In this document: positions 1 to 7,777 of the stretch, one piece after another
How the letters are laid out: every line of letters starts with the position of its first letter
How positions within the stretch are numbered: the first letter of the stretch is position 1
Assembly (NCBI RefSeq): GCF_000737535.1
Contig: NZ_CP006269.1
Location: 1,984,001-2,048,000 of the forward strand
Length of the DNA: 64,000 bases
From: Synechococcus sp. KORDI-100
Lineage (GTDB): Bacteria; Cyanobacteriota; Cyanobacteriia; PCC-6307; Cyanobiaceae
Reading direction: 5' to 3'
Program-made: the position numbers and the translations under genes
Notes under the pieces: model-generated
The model's input: the letters and a program-made list of their open reading frames with translations, nothing else
Databases searched by the model: none
Told to the model about the DNA's origin: nothing

Positions 1-377
1 TCGTCACGGGAAAGAAGAATCTGTTCGAGGTCAGCTTCTGGAATCTGATCGTTGCCACCGTGGCCATCTTCGTGGCCATCATCTTTGGCCAGGTCGAAGC
101 CGGCCTCGCCAATCCCTATGGGGCTTCGAGGGACATCCTCAACTACCACAGCACCATCGGCTGGTCCCTGGCCGGCGTCCTGGCGTTGCTGACCGGATGG
201 CGTTATGTCGCTCGTCAGAAAGATCCAACAATGCTGCCGAAAGGATTTCTGGCGGTCGACTTCGTGCTGGCAGGTCTTGTCTTCGCCCAGGTCTACCTGG
301 GAGACAAGCTGGTGTGGGTGTACGGCTTGCACACCGTGCCCGTGGTTGATGCGATTCGAGAAGGGGTGCTGTCGTGA
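1..377 (+). CDS. DUF2231-type membrane protein, 5' end outside window
   Basis: The reading frame is open from the left edge (first full codon at 3) to a TGA at 375-377, so the N-terminus is missing. The visible 124 residues contain at least three hydrophobic segments and a GYVARQKDP-like cytoplasmic loop, resembling the small DUF2231 membrane proteins that precede the second ctaCDE cluster in cyanobacteria. It overlaps the next gene by four bases (GTGA), which indicates translational coupling. It probably belongs to the oxidase operon; a role in haem or quinone handling is only inference from position. Confidence 0.6.
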   Translation, partial: VTGKKNLFEVSFWNLIVATVAIFVAIIFGQVEAGLANPYGASRDILNYHSTIGWSLAGVLALLTGWRYVARQKDPTMLPKGFLAVDFVLAGLVFAQVYLGDKLVWVYGLHTVPVVDAIREGVLS

Positions 378-994
378 GCCTGATCGCCTCAATCAGCTCG
401 CCGATCAACGAGATCAGCGACTCACTGGGTGCCAACGATCTTCCCTACGCCATCCCTCTGCACCCGAATCTGGTGCATCTGACGATTGGCCTATTCGCGA
501 TCGGCATCGCCTTTGACTTCGCCGGCGCGTTCTACCCCCTCGAGAAGCGGGTCTTCCGCTTCCTCGCTCTGCCGGTCACCCGAAGCGGCTTCCACGATGT
601 GGGCTGGTACAACCTGGTGGCCTGCAGCGGCATCACCTTCTTCACCGTGGCCGCCGGTTTCTATGAAATGTTGCTGGCGGTGCCGCTGCCCGGCATCCGC
701 AGCATCATCGGCCAAACCGCCATCGACACCATGCTCTGGCACGCCATAGGCGGTGTTGCCATTCTGCTGGTGATCGTCGCCATGACCGTCTGGCGCGGCT
801 ATCAACGGTTTGTCTGGCGGAAGGACCTGGGTCGCCAGGTCACCTGGCTCTATCTCCTGGCAGGAGCCTCGATGCTTGTGTTGATGGGGCTGCACGGCAG
901 CCTCGGAGCCTGGCTGGCCAGCGATTTCGGCGTCCACATCACCGCTGACCAGCTTCTGGCTGCCGGTGCTGATCTGAATGAGGTGCTGCCATGA
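374..994 (+). CDS. DUF2231 family membrane protein
   Basis: A 206-residue membrane protein with about four hydrophobic segments. An N-terminal PLHPNLVHLTIGLF stretch is the conserved His-rich start of DUF2231, and further histidines (near residues 75, 124 and 173) lie at membrane edges, as would suit haem or metal binding, though this is not proven. It starts at GTG 374 inside the stop of the preceding homologue and ends ATGA-overlapping ctaC. Paired DUF2231 genes upstream of a CuA-less oxidase are a known cyanobacterial arrangement. The specific function is unknown; an accessory or electron-transfer subunit of the oxidase is inferred. Confidence 0.72.
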   Translation: MSLIASISSPINEISDSLGANDLPYAIPLHPNLVHLTIGLFAIGIAFDFAGAFYPLEKRVFRFLALPVTRSGFHDVGWYNLVACSGITFFTVAAGFYEMLLAVPLPGIRSIIGQTAIDTMLWHAIGGVAILLVIVAMTVWRGYQRFVWRKDLGRQVTWLYLLAGASMLVLMGLHGSLGAWLASDFGVHITADQLLAAGADLNEVLP

Positions 995-1926
995 CGACGA
1001 CTGCTCCCAAATCAGGACCGAACATCGGTGCCATTGTGATCATCGCGATGGCCGTGGCGATCAACCTGGTGATCGCCAAGTTGATGGCGACCTGGTCCTA
1101 CAGCTGGTTCCCACCTCAAGCCTCCACTGCTGCGCCCTTCGTTGACGATCTGTTCGCTCTGGAGACGGGAATCGGCTCCTTCATTTTCTTCGGCTGCACC
1201 GGCGTGATGGGCTGGGTGCTGTTGTTCAACCGCGCGGACAAATATGACGAAAGCGACGGTGCTCCGATCGAAGGCAACACCAAGCTCGAAATCATCTGGA
1301 CAATCATCCCCCTGGTGACGGTCTTTGTGATCGCCACTTACACGATGAACGTCAATATGAAGCTTCAGAACCTCGGTCCGAAGCACAAATACGTCATCGG
1401 CACCGATCCCACCGCGCTAGTGGAGAGCGATCCCATTGCCGACGTGGGACCGATTGATGTGATTGCACGGCAATGGAGCTGGGAATTCATCTACCCCAAT
1501 GGAGTCCGCAGCTCGGAACTGCATCTCCCCGTCGATCAGCGGGTCAACTTCCGGCTCACATCAGAAGACGTTCTGCACAGTTTCTTCGTACCGGCATTCC
1601 GGCTCAAGCAGGACATCATCCCCGGCAGCGTCATTTCCTACAGCCTCACGCCAACGAAAGAAGGGCGATTTCGGTTGCGGGACGCCATGTTCAGCGGCGC
1701 CTATTTCTCCCAGAACCAGACCGATGTGATCGTTGAATCCGATCAGGCCTACAGCGATTGGCTGAAGACAACCGCAAAGCGACCGCTGCAGCCCGGTCTC
1801 GATCCAGGCAGAGCGCTCTATGACCGCCGCATCGCGAGCGGTGACAAGGGATGGGCCACGGTTCCACCGGCACCAGCCCCGATGGTGAACGACCCCGGCG
1901 ATCCCTCCATCCCCCACGACGCCTGA
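991..1926 (+). CDS. ctaC: Alternative respiratory terminal oxidase subunit II (CuA-less)
   Basis: Subunit II of a haem-copper oxidase, 311 residues, with two N-terminal membrane helices (about 10-32 and 62-80, another near 101-118) and a periplasmic cupredoxin domain. The aromatic QWSWEF motif (161-166) and the first CuA-region histidine (VLHSFF, His196) are present. However, the C-x3-C-x3-H-x2-M copper motif is replaced by residues 230-246 with no cysteine. That loss marks the ARTO or quinol-oxidase branch of cyanobacterial subunit II, so the electron donor is expected to be a quinol and not cytochrome c. It overlaps the upstream gene by four bases and lies three bases from ctaD. Confidence 0.92.
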   Translation: MTTTAPKSGPNIGAIVIIAMAVAINLVIAKLMATWSYSWFPPQASTAAPFVDDLFALETGIGSFIFFGCTGVMGWVLLFNRADKYDESDGAPIEGNTKLEIIWTIIPLVTVFVIATYTMNVNMKLQNLGPKHKYVIGTDPTALVESDPIADVGPIDVIARQWSWEFIYPNGVRSSELHLPVDQRVNFRLTSEDVLHSFFVPAFRLKQDIIPGSVISYSLTPTKEGRFRLRDAMFSGAYFSQNQTDVIVESDQAYSDWLKTTAKRPLQPGLDPGRALYDRRIASGDKGWATVPPAPAPMVNDPGDPSIPHDA

Positions 1927-1929
1927 GCC

Positions 1930-3618
1930 ATGACCACCACCAACTACGACCCCCGCGTCCTCAAGGCGCCCCATCCGGTGCCCGGTGCGCCTGACAACTG
2001 GAAGCGCTTCTTCAGCTTCAACACCGATGCCAAGGTGATTGGCATCCAGTACATCGCCACCTCGCTGTTCTTCCTGCTGGTGGGAGGTCTGCTGGCCATG
2101 ATTGTGCGCGGTGAGCTGATTACACCGCCTGCCGATCTGGTGGACCCAAGTGTCTACAACGGCCTCTACACGATGCATGGAACGGTGATGCTGTTCCTGT
2201 TTCTGTTCCCGATCCTCAACGGCTTCAACAATCTGTTGATCCCGACGATGATCGGCGCACCGGACATGGCGTTTCCAAAGCTCAACGCTGCAGCCTTCTG
2301 GTTGGTTCCGGTGTTTGCGACTGTGCTGATGGGCAGCTTCTTCGCTCCCGGCGGTCCGGCCTCCTCGGGATGGTGGTCCTATCCGCCGATGAGCCTGCAG
2401 AACCCTCTGGGGCACTTCATCAATGGAGAGTTCCTCTGGATCCTGGCGGTGGCGTTGTCTGGCATCTCCTCGATCATGGGTGCCGTCAACTTTGTGACGA
2501 CGATCATCCGAATGCGAGCCCCAGGGATGGGTTTTTTCAAGATGCCGGTGTTCGTCTGGACCGCCTGGGCTGCCCAGACCATCCAGCTGGTCGGCCTGCC
2601 AGCTCTCACCGGTGGTGCCGTGATGCTGCTGTTTGACCTCAGCTTCGGCACCAGCTTTTTCCGGCCTGAAGGAGGAGGAGATCCAGTGCTCTTCCAGCAC
2701 TTCTTCTGGTTCTATTCCCATCCGGCCGTGTACGTGCTGGTGCTGCCGGTGTTCGGCATCTTTTCCGAACTGTTCCCGGTGTATGCCCGCAAGCCTCTAT
2801 TTGGCTACCGCTTTGTGGCGATTGCCTCCTTCGGCATCACCTTCCTCAGCCTGATCGTGTGGGCGCACCACATGTTCTACACAGGCACGCCGAACTGGAT
2901 GCGCCATATCTTCATGTTCACCACGATGTTGATCGCCGTTCCCACCGGGGTGAAGGTTTTCGCCTGGCTGGGCACACTCTGGAGGGGCAACCTTCGCCTG
3001 AACACGCCGATGCTGTTCTGCCTCGGAGGCCTGTTCAACTTCATTTTCGCCGGCATCACAGGTGTGATGCTGGCCACGGTGCCCATCGACATTCACGTCG
3101 GCAACACCGCCTTCGTTGTGGCTCACTTCCACTACGTGATCTTCAACACGATCGGATTTGGGGTCTTCGCCGGCATCTACCACTGGTTCCCCAAATTCAC
3201 TGGCCGGATGTACTACGAAGGCCTCGGCAAGGTGCATTTCGCGCTCACCTTCATCGGCGCCACACTCAACTGGCTCCCGATTCACTGGGCCGGATTGCTC
3301 GGGATGCCGCGACGGGTGGCGTCTTACGACCCTGAATTCGCCATCTGGAACGTTCTGGGCAGCATCGGCGCCTTCATGCTCGGCGTCGCTTCGATCCCCT
3401 TCATCCTCAACATGGTGAGCTCATGGGCACGGGGTCCGAAGGCTCCCCCCAATCCCTGGCGGGCCATCGGCCTGGAGTGGCTGCTGCCCTCACCGCCTCC
3501 GGCTGAGAACTTCGAGGACGACATCCCCACCGTGATCAGCGAGCCCTACGGCTACGGCCTGGGCCACCCTCTCGTCGACGACGAGAAGTTCTACATCCGC
3601 CGCTCCCAGGAGGCCTGA
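1930..3618 (+). CDS. ctaD: Haem-copper oxidase subunit I (ARTO type, A2 class)
   Basis: Catalytic subunit I, 562 residues with about 12 membrane helices. Haem and copper ligands are all visible: His83 (MHGTVM, low-spin haem), His264 and Tyr268 in YSHPAVY (CuB ligand and its cross-linked Tyr), His313/His314 (AHHMF, CuB) and His399/His401 (HFHYV, haems). The usual Glu of the HPEVY motif is replaced by Ala and preceded by Tyr-Ser. This is the YSHPxV signature of the A2 subgroup, in which the D-channel glutamate is functionally replaced. It should reduce O2 to water and pump protons. It is flanked by ctaC and ctaE in one operon. Confidence 0.95.
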   Translation: MTTTNYDPRVLKAPHPVPGAPDNWKRFFSFNTDAKVIGIQYIATSLFFLLVGGLLAMIVRGELITPPADLVDPSVYNGLYTMHGTVMLFLFLFPILNGFNNLLIPTMIGAPDMAFPKLNAAAFWLVPVFATVLMGSFFAPGGPASSGWWSYPPMSLQNPLGHFINGEFLWILAVALSGISSIMGAVNFVTTIIRMRAPGMGFFKMPVFVWTAWAAQTIQLVGLPALTGGAVMLLFDLSFGTSFFRPEGGGDPVLFQHFFWFYSHPAVYVLVLPVFGIFSELFPVYARKPLFGYRFVAIASFGITFLSLIVWAHHMFYTGTPNWMRHIFMFTTMLIAVPTGVKVFAWLGTLWRGNLRLNTPMLFCLGGLFNFIFAGITGVMLATVPIDIHVGNTAFVVAHFHYVIFNTIGFGVFAGIYHWFPKFTGRMYYEGLGKVHFALTFIGATLNWLPIHWAGLLGMPRRVASYDPEFAIWNVLGSIGAFMLGVASIPFILNMVSSWARGPKAPPNPWRAIGLEWLLPSPPPAENFEDDIPTVISEPYGYGLGHPLVDDEKFYIRRSQEA

Positions 3619-3622
3619 CCCG

Positions 3623-4219
3623 ATGACCAGCATCAACCCGGAGCTTCCGCTCAATCACACCCCTGGCCATGTGAAGCACGACGGTCACAACATGACCGGT
3701 TTCGTGATCTTCCTCTGCTCGGAAAGCGTCATTTTCCTGGCGTTCTTCGCTGGCTATGCCGTGCTCAAACTCACTGCACCCCAGTGGCTTCCCGACGGCG
3801 TCGACGGCTTGGAGGTACGCACGCCACTGATCAACACCGTGATTCTGGTGAGTTCCAGCTTCGTGGCGTACGTTGCCGAGCGCTACCTACACCATCGCAA
3901 CCTCTGGGGATTCCGGGCGGTCTGGCTGCTCACCATGGCGATGGGGTCGTACTTCGTCTACGGGCAATACGTCGAATGGTCAGAACTCAGCTTCAGCCTC
4001 AGCAGCGGCGTCTTCGGGGGATTGTTCTATCTGCTCACGGGCTTTCACGGCTTGCATGTGATCACCGGCATCCTGCTGATGGGTCTGATGCTGGCGCGCT
4101 CCTTCCGTCCAGGCAATTACGACAAGGGAGAGATGGGCGTCGCTTCAGTGAGCCTGTTCTGGCATTTCGTCGATGTGATCTGGATCATCCTCTTCCTCCT
4201 CATCTACGTCTGGCAGTAA
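3623..4219 (+). CDS. ctaE: Haem-copper oxidase subunit III
   Basis: A 198-residue subunit III with five predicted membrane helices. It shows the family landmarks FHGLHVITG (about residues 141-149) and the C-terminal FWHFVDVIWIILF. It follows ctaD by four bases and precedes the GMC oxidoreductase by four bases, so translation is probably coupled. It lacks the two N-terminal helices of the longer mitochondrial-type subunit III, as is usual for the bacterial five-helix form. It stabilises subunit I and supports proton uptake by analogy with the family. Confidence 0.93.
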   Translation: MTSINPELPLNHTPGHVKHDGHNMTGFVIFLCSESVIFLAFFAGYAVLKLTAPQWLPDGVDGLEVRTPLINTVILVSSSFVAYVAERYLHHRNLWGFRAVWLLTMAMGSYFVYGQYVEWSELSFSLSSGVFGGLFYLLTGFHGLHVITGILLMGLMLARSFRPGNYDKGEMGVASVSLFWHFVDVIWIILFLLIYVWQ

Positions 4220-4223
4220 TCCC

Positions 4224-5729
4224 ATGATCATCGACGACCATCATTACGACGTCATTGTCATCGGCAGCGGTGCAGGCGGCGGGACCCTCGCCGGTGCCCT
4301 GAGCAGGGCAGGCAAGAACGTCCTCGTGCTTGAGCGTGGCGGGGCCATGGCTCTCGAAGATCAAAACGTGGCCGACGTGGACCTGTTTCGCAAGGACCGC
4401 TACCACCCCAAAAACGAACGCTGGTTTGGCCCTGATGGCGATCCCTTCGCCCCGCAGACCACGTACGCCCGCGGCGGCAACACCAAAATCTGGGGCGCCG
4501 TGCTTGAGCGCATGCGCGAGAAGGACTTCACGGAAGTGCCATTGCAGGAGGGCGTGTCCCCTGCCTGGCCCTTTGACTACAACGAACTGGCTCCCTACTA
4601 CGAGCAGGCCGAACAGCTCTATCGCGTGCATGGCAAAGCGGGTGTTGATCCATCAGAACCGAGCCGTGCGGGTCCCTACGCCTCCGAACCGAAACCCTTT
4701 GAACCATTTCTGGAGCCGCTTCGCGCCGCCCTGAAGCGACAGGGATGCCAGCCCTATGACATCCCGATCAGCTGGTCAGAAGACAAGGACGACCCCAGCG
4801 GCGATGCTCAACTCTTCGGCCTCGAAGCCGGCGACAACAATCGTCTTAACCTGCGCGAGAACGCCAGGGTGCTGCGCCTTCATGTGAACCCCTCCGGTCG
4901 TGAAGTGAAAGGAGTGGAGGCGGAGGTTGATGGAGACACATGGATGTTTCGCAGTGATGTGGTGGTGCTCGCCGCAGGTGCCGTCAATACCCCGGTGATC
5001 CTGCTGCGCTCGGCGAACTCACATCACCCCAAGGGCATCAGCAACGGCTCGGACCAGGTGGGGCGCAATCTGATGAACCTGCAGCTCACCTCGATTCTGC
5101 AGCTGGCCAGCGAGCGCAACAGCGGTCGCTACGGACGCTCACTGGGGATCAACGACTACTACTGGGGAGACAAGAACGTCAGCTTCCCGCTTGGCCATAT
5201 TCAGACCGCTGGTGGGGTCCTTCAGGATGCTCTTTTCGCCGAATCCCCCCCCGTGCTCTCCCTGGTGAGCAAATTGATTCCAGATTTCGGCCTGGAACGT
5301 CTGGCCTCACGTTCCGTGGCCTGGTGGGCAATGACGGAAGTCATGCCGGATCCCCACAACAAGATTTGGTTGCACAACGACCAGATCCGGATCAACTACA
5401 TCCACAACAACCGGGAAGCCCACGACCGTTTGGTTTACCGCTGGATCGACACCCTCAAGGCGGTCGAAAACGATCCGGTGACCAAGGTGGTGCTGAAGGC
5501 CCCCACCCATGCAAGAGGGGAGGCGCCATTGAGCGTGGTGGGCTTTGGATGTGGGTCCTGTCGCATGGGCAACGACCCGACCACTTCGGTTTTGAATTCA
5601 GACGGGCGCTGCCACGAACTGGAGAACCTCTATGTGGCCGATGCCAGCGCTTTCCCCAGCTGTCCGAGTGTGGGGCCTGGACTCACCGTGATCGCCCTCG
5701 CCCTGCGCCTTGCCGCAAAACTGACCTAG
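4224..5729 (+). CDS. GMC family FAD-dependent oxidoreductase
   Basis: A 501-residue flavoprotein of the glucose-methanol-choline family. The N-terminal dinucleotide motif VIGSGAGGG (about 12-20) followed by LERG binds FAD. The GNTKIWGAV stretch matches the second GMC flavin motif, and the C-terminal PSVGPGLTVIALALRLA segment is the typical GMC tail; GFGCGSCRMG resembles the loop near the active site. There is no signal peptide. The four-base distance from ctaE places it in the oxidase operon, so I infer that it oxidises an alcohol or sugar and delivers electrons to the quinone pool feeding the ARTO. The substrate cannot be deduced. Confidence 0.85.
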   Translation: MIIDDHHYDVIVIGSGAGGGTLAGALSRAGKNVLVLERGGAMALEDQNVADVDLFRKDRYHPKNERWFGPDGDPFAPQTTYARGGNTKIWGAVLERMREKDFTEVPLQEGVSPAWPFDYNELAPYYEQAEQLYRVHGKAGVDPSEPSRAGPYASEPKPFEPFLEPLRAALKRQGCQPYDIPISWSEDKDDPSGDAQLFGLEAGDNNRLNLRENARVLRLHVNPSGREVKGVEAEVDGDTWMFRSDVVVLAAGAVNTPVILLRSANSHHPKGISNGSDQVGRNLMNLQLTSILQLASERNSGRYGRSLGINDYYWGDKNVSFPLGHIQTAGGVLQDALFAESPPVLSLVSKLIPDFGLERLASRSVAWWAMTEVMPDPHNKIWLHNDQIRINYIHNNREAHDRLVYRWIDTLKAVENDPVTKVVLKAPTHARGEAPLSVVGFGCGSCRMGNDPTTSVLNSDGRCHELENLYVADASAFPSCPSVGPGLTVIALALRLAAKLT

Positions 5730-5794
5730 ATCGCATCTGTCAGGCGTCGTTGCCCAACTGAACTGGACGTGTTTCCGTTTGAACGGGGAGACAC

Positions 5795-6520
5795 CTAAGG
5801 ATTCAAGGACGTTTTGAGCAACAGCACCCTGTCCCCGAGAACCTTGAGCTGGTAGGTCGCGGTGTCTGTCGTCACGTCGAGTTTGTGAAGTTGTTGTGCC
5901 TCGCGTCCCTGGAAGTCCTCCAGGGACAACTCGCGCAACTCCACCTCCTCGCGTCTGGGTCCTAGCTCCTTGGACCACACCGGCACTCCCATGGCCTGCT
6001 GCCAGAACCGCTTGATCGTCGTGGCGTTGATCTCGATGGCAGCGGATGGGGCCAGCTCCTCAGAGGCGAGCAGCGCCGGATCCTTGCGAGCTGGTGTCAG
6101 CGCCGTAAGCGGCAGCCGTTGCGTTGGGTTGGCGCTCGACGACGACGTGGCCGAAGAGTTCTGCGTGGGTTGAACAGGCCCCTCAGCCGCTGCATCGGCT
6201 GGACAGTCCGGCACAGGCTCATCTGGAAGATCCACCGTCTCCTCATCACCAGGCGGCGACGGAAGCGTGTCGATCAGATCCAACTCCACGGAGGCAAGAG
6301 TCTGCTGCTGGGCGACACGTCGAGTGATTCTCACCAGCTTGGCCGTGTTGTCGACCACGGTGAAATCGCCGCCCTCGGCGAGGGCAGAGCCTTTCAGGTC
6401 TGCAGCAGCACGGCTTCCCACCAAGATCCAGACTCCGTGAATCGCCGTTGCCATTCCCAGGGGAATGGCAACGGCGAGCAGCTCAGGAGCGCGCTGCCGC
6501 AGGGAGTTGAAGCTCAACAT
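5795..6520 (-). CDS. Single-pass membrane protein, TonB-like by position
   Basis: A 241-residue protein starting at ATG 6520, which overlaps the upstream gene by 38 bases; an upstream TTG at 6616 would overlap it further. A short cytoplasmic N-terminus is followed by one hydrophobic segment (about residues 11-33). Then comes an acidic, Pro/Ser/Thr-rich region (about 75-130) and a C-terminal region of mixed composition ending LLLKTSLNP. This inner-membrane anchor plus extended linker plus small C-terminal domain is TonB/TolA-like in architecture. I see no recognisable TonB C-terminal motif, so the call rests on the adjacent ExbB/ExbD-like genes. Confidence 0.5.
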   Translation of the reverse strand: MLSFNSLRQRAPELLAVAIPLGMATAIHGVWILVGSRAAADLKGSALAEGGDFTVVDNTAKLVRITRRVAQQQTLASVELDLIDTLPSPPGDEETVDLPDEPVPDCPADAAAEGPVQPTQNSSATSSSSANPTQRLPLTALTPARKDPALLASEELAPSAAIEINATTIKRFWQQAMGVPVWSKELGPRREEVELRELSLEDFQGREAQQLHKLDVTTDTATYQLKVLGDRVLLLKTSLNP

Positions 6521-6842
6521 CGAGAGCTGTTTCGTCGAGAAGCGACACAAGGTCGTGAACAACACCCCAGGGGACCCCGGGGGAAAGCACGAGGCGAATG
6601 CGGGTGCAGGAATCAAGCTGCTCGGCCCGCCTGATCAGACCGGGCATCACGGCTGAGTCGATCGGGCGGTTCCAGAGGCGGATGGAACTGTCCCCTGCCA
6701 CGAAGAACGTGACAATTCCACGGCGGGCGGACTGCTGGGCCCGCCACTGAGGCAGCACGATCAAAGCCGTGACCAGCAGCAGCTGCGAGACAGCCACAGC
6801 GGCAAGTCCGGCACACCATGCCATCGATCCCGTCCGGTTCAT
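6483..6842 (-). CDS. ExbD/TolR-like protein (second copy)
   Basis: A 119-residue protein with one N-terminal membrane helix (about 8-32) and a short periplasmic domain. The domain follows the ExbD/TolR plan: a strand (IVTFFVAGDSSIRLWNR), a helix containing the PGLIRRAEQ stretch, a strand (RIRLVLSPG), and a helix and strand (DLVSLLDETALDVELQL). It starts four bases inside the preceding ExbD-like gene and ends inside the TonB-like gene. The conserved membrane Asp of ExbD is not evident in the helix, so energy coupling by this copy is uncertain. Sequence similarity is weak and structural. Confidence 0.5.
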   Translation of the reverse strand: MNRTGSMAWCAGLAAVAVSQLLLVTALIVLPQWRAQQSARRGIVTFFVAGDSSIRLWNRPIDSAVMPGLIRRAEQLDSCTRIRLVLSPGVPWGVVHDLVSLLDETALDVELQLPAAARS

Positions 6843-7192
6843 GGACGAACCTCCTCGAGCTGCAGATGCACCGGCACAGCACTGATTGTCTGCAGCCAGG
6901 CCAGATCGACCGCCACCTGCTCTGCAGAGCGACCGCTGGACGGCAGGAAGCGGACACCTCCAGACGGTCGATCGTCACCGGTCAGCGTCTGATTGAGACG
7001 ATTGGCAGCGATTGGCTCACCGTTGAGAAACCAACTGCCGCTCGGGGATCGCACCAGGAACCATCCCTCAGCCCCTTGGCTGCTGATCGCCATTGATTCA
7101 ATGACAACAACCTCTGATAGCAATGACGAGAACAACGCAATCGCGGTGGTCAGGATCAATGTGACCGCAGTGAGAGCCAGCACAAGAGGCAT
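6839..7192 (-). CDS. ExbD/TolR-like protein (first copy)
   Basis: A 117-residue protein with a hydrophobic N-terminus (about residues 1-30) and an ExbD-type periplasmic domain. That domain has WFLVRSPSGSWFLNGEP (strand and the typical xNGxP turn), a NRLNQTL helix, VRFLPSSGRSAEQVAVDLAWLQ (the usual strand and long helix) and a final VPVHLQLEE strand. Start and ExbB stop overlap as TGATG at 7192. Two ExbD paralogues after one ExbB is the arrangement used by several TonB-type systems. As in its neighbour, the membrane carboxylate is not obvious. Confidence 0.58.
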   Translation of the reverse strand: MPLVLALTAVTLILTTAIALFSSLLSEVVVIESMAISSQGAEGWFLVRSPSGSWFLNGEPIAANRLNQTLTGDDRPSGGVRFLPSSGRSAEQVAVDLAWLQTISAVPVHLQLEEVRP

Positions 7193-7693
7193 CAGAGCGA
7201 CGAACAGGCCTCACGCAGGCCAGCGATGACCGAGCGTCGCTGCATGCGGTTCAAACGTTGAACAATTAACGCGACGACAGACACCAGCAGGCCCAAAGCC
7301 GTTCCAACCAGGATCTGACCGTAGTCAACGATCAGGGAATCTCCCCTAGGCAAAAGCATTTCGGGGCCGAGCTTCTGCAACAGCTTCATCAGGCCAAGGA
7401 CCGTGCTGAGAAGCCCCAGGAGAGGGCCCAGCACCATGGCGATCGAGACTGGGTTCCCATCGACTGAATTGTCGATCCAGGCGACGCAAGCGCTGGTTCA
7501 GCTCCCGTTCTGCGTCCAGAGGTTGAAGGACCTGGAGACTCTGCCTCAACTCATCAATCCGACTGCTGGCTGAGCGGCTCCAATGAAACCAGTGCTGGAG
7601 GCGATTCACTCCGGCGGCCATGACCGCGATGGACAACAGCAAAATAGGTGCCATCAAAACACCTCCTTGCCTGAGCACGTCAGGCCCGAACAC
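7192..7693 (-). pseudogene. exbB: ExbB/TolQ/MotA-family proton channel, frameshifted
   Basis: Two reading frames together make one ExbB-like protein. The first (GTG 7693 onward) gives FGPDVLRQGG, a membrane helix and a charged cytoplasmic helix ending RQFSRWEPSL. The second gives AMVLGPLLGLLSTVLGLMK, the hallmark MotA/TolQ/ExbB motif, a YGQILVGTALGLLV helix and an Arg-rich tail. The change to the +1 frame lies near 7440-7450 and is not at a long homopolymer. The rebuilt protein would be about 166 residues. It could be a real mutation, a sequencing error or programmed frameshifting; without a stop or slippery site nearby, I favour mutation or error. Confidence 0.65.
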
Positions 7694-7777
7694 CCAGTCG
7701 ATGCGACTCGCAAGAAGTTAAGTGCAAATGCCTGTTTTGCCTTGTTGCCGGCCTGCTTGACAGACGCCAAAGCCTGT

